Shown here: piece by piece, positions 13,562 through 14,107 of the stretch
How the letters are laid out: each line of letters begins with the position of its first letter
How positions within the stretch are numbered: position 1 is the first letter of the stretch
Assembly: GCA_944329255.1 (NCBI GenBank)
Contig: CALVIA010000025.1
Location: 1 to 14,107, forward strand
Reading direction: 5' to 3'
Source: an uncultured Bacilli bacterium
GTDB taxonomy: Bacteria; Bacillota_I; Bacilli_A; RF39; UBA660
DNA: 14,107 nt
Made by a program: the position numbers and the translations under genes
Notes under the pieces: model-generated
What the model was told of the DNA's origin: nothing
Databases searched by the model: none
The model's input: the letters and a program-made list of their open reading frames with translations, nothing else

Positions 13562-13594
13562 AAAAAAGAGTGTTTTGTCAATATAAACACTCTT
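13562..13594 (-). terminator. Terminator of the small membrane-protein gene
   Basis: AAGAGTGTTT (13585-13594) pairs with AAACACTCTT (13566-13575), followed by a T tract (minus strand). The 5' arm overlaps the stop codon of the gene. A TTGACA inside the loop has no -10 at a normal distance. Confidence 0.8.
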
Positions 13595-13829
13595 ACTTAA
13601 AAAGCAAATATAAATCATAAATATAATTTGAAATCATTACAGCCAAAATACCTTCAATAATGGAATTTAAACTTATTTCATAAAAAATAATATTAAAAAT
13701 CAAACTAAAAATTAATAAACTTAAAAATTTGATTTTATTATTTAATTTATCCATTTTATTTATTAAATATTTAACAATTAATAAAATTATAAATAAATAG
13801 CATAATTCAATTCTAAATAAAAATAACAT
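13593..13829 (-). CDS. Small hydrophobic membrane protein, unknown
   Basis: 78 residues, not recognised. Three hydrophobic stretches (about 2-22, 33-50, 56-75), the first two parted by a short lysine/asparagine segment (KMDKLNNKIK), suggest two to three membrane helices. The start ATG has GGTGA six bases upstream. Terminator-bounded and close behind a 30-codon ORF. No family or catalytic motif is visible, so no function is proposed. Confidence 0.55.
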   Translation of the reverse strand: MLFLFRIELCYLFIILLIVKYLINKMDKLNNKIKFLSLLIFSLIFNIIFYEISLNSIIEGILAVMISNYIYDLYLLFK

Positions 13830-13855
13830 TAAATCACCATTATAATATATGAAAA

Positions 13856-13948
13856 CTAATTATATTTTATTAAATTAAGCTTTAATTTTACATCTGTTAT
13901 TTCATCTTTAAAACTATTTAAAATATTAGAAATTTCTAAATAATCCAT
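13856..13948 (-). CDS. Possible 30-residue small protein
   Basis: MDYLEISNILNSFKDEITDV... with a GGGTGA site six bases before the ATG and a TAG stop. The amphipathic, single-helix-like sequence ends 26 bp before the small membrane-protein gene. The wording resembles the N-terminal helix of release factor 2, but no RF2 body or CTT-TGA shift site follows. It may be a real short protein, a leader peptide or a decayed fragment. The gap from here to the right edge is AT-rich and otherwise shows only possible -10 boxes. Confidence 0.35.
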   Translation of the reverse strand: MDYLEISNILNSFKDEITDVKLKLNLIKYN

Positions 13949-14088
13949 AAAATATCACCCAAAAATATTTTATCACTTATTTATTTAATATTCATTAAAT
14001 TCGTTAAATGATTACAAACATCGACACTTATAATATTTTTTTTATAGTATTTAAAATAAATGTGTAGTATAATTATATTGGTGATGGT

Positions 14089-14107
14089 ATGCACTTAAAC
14101 AAAACAT
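14089..14107 (+). CDS. Possible start of a + strand gene, cut by the window edge
   Basis: ATG-CAC-TTA-AAC-AAA-ACA with GGTGA four bases upstream, and a TATAAT (14068-14073) 15 bp before the ATG. Only six codons are visible, so no product can be suggested. Confidence 0.3.

Noticed and set aside
13593..13948. RF2 (prfB) with programmed frameshift
   Set aside because: Only the first ~25 residues look similar; there is no CTT-TGA slip site and no RF2 body in any downstream frame.

Overview
The window is very AT-rich and its gene set points to a low-GC Bacilli/Mycoplasmatota-like bacterium with a compact genome, possibly an uncultured gut-type lineage (inference). The support is gene order shared with Bacillus (rodZ-pgsA-recA-rny, gpsB-rnpB, yutI next to yutH), type B RNase P RNA, a Gram-positive SOS box, AGGAGG or GAGGTGA ribosome binding sites, and RNase Y. 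UGG encodes Trp, so the standard code applies. Almost every gene is on the minus strand, so the biological order runs from high to low coordinates.

At the right edge (about 14107 to 13200) lie a truncated + strand start, a 30-residue mini-ORF, a small membrane protein, gpsB (septal division/cell wall regulator) and rnpB, whose first bases overlap the gpsB stop codon. Next come rodZ (short, without an extracellular domain), pgsA (phosphatidylglycerophosphate synthase), recA (with a perfect-match SOS box) and rny (RNase Y). The cinA gene that often sits between pgsA and recA is absent. Then follow yutH (spore-coat/kinase-fold family) and, convergent and overlapping by 8 bp, the only complete + strand gene, a NifU-type Fe-S scaffold (yutI). 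Divergent from that is a short S1-domain RNA-binding protein of the GSP13/YugI/CvfD type.

An intact insertion sequence of the ISNCY/IS1202 type (about 5306-7087) sits exactly at the 3' end of the S1 gene. It is flanked by 27-bp direct repeats. The gene-side repeat keeps the S1 stop codon, and the other repeat ends 1 bp from the -35 box of a tRNA operon. Each IS end carries three copies of a 20-bp site with nearly mirror-symmetric spacing. The transposase start is masked by a hairpin over its Shine-Dalgarno sequence, and its 3' region is GC-rich and folded.

Downstream of the IS is an eight-gene tRNA operon (Val, Thr, Tyr, Gln, Lys, Leu, Ser, initiator Met) with a clear promoter and terminator. 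The last operon is a DUF3048 lipoprotein (YerB-like), a DUF368 undecaprenyl-phosphate translocase (PopT-like), a large fold-type I PLP aminotransferase, and an ATP-grasp ligase of the RimK/DcsG-like group cut by the left edge. The aminotransferase and ligase are separated by one base and are the best candidate here for an undescribed pathway: making an amino acid or keto acid derivative and ligating it, perhaps for the envelope. No CRISPR array, phage module or toxin-antitoxin pair was seen.
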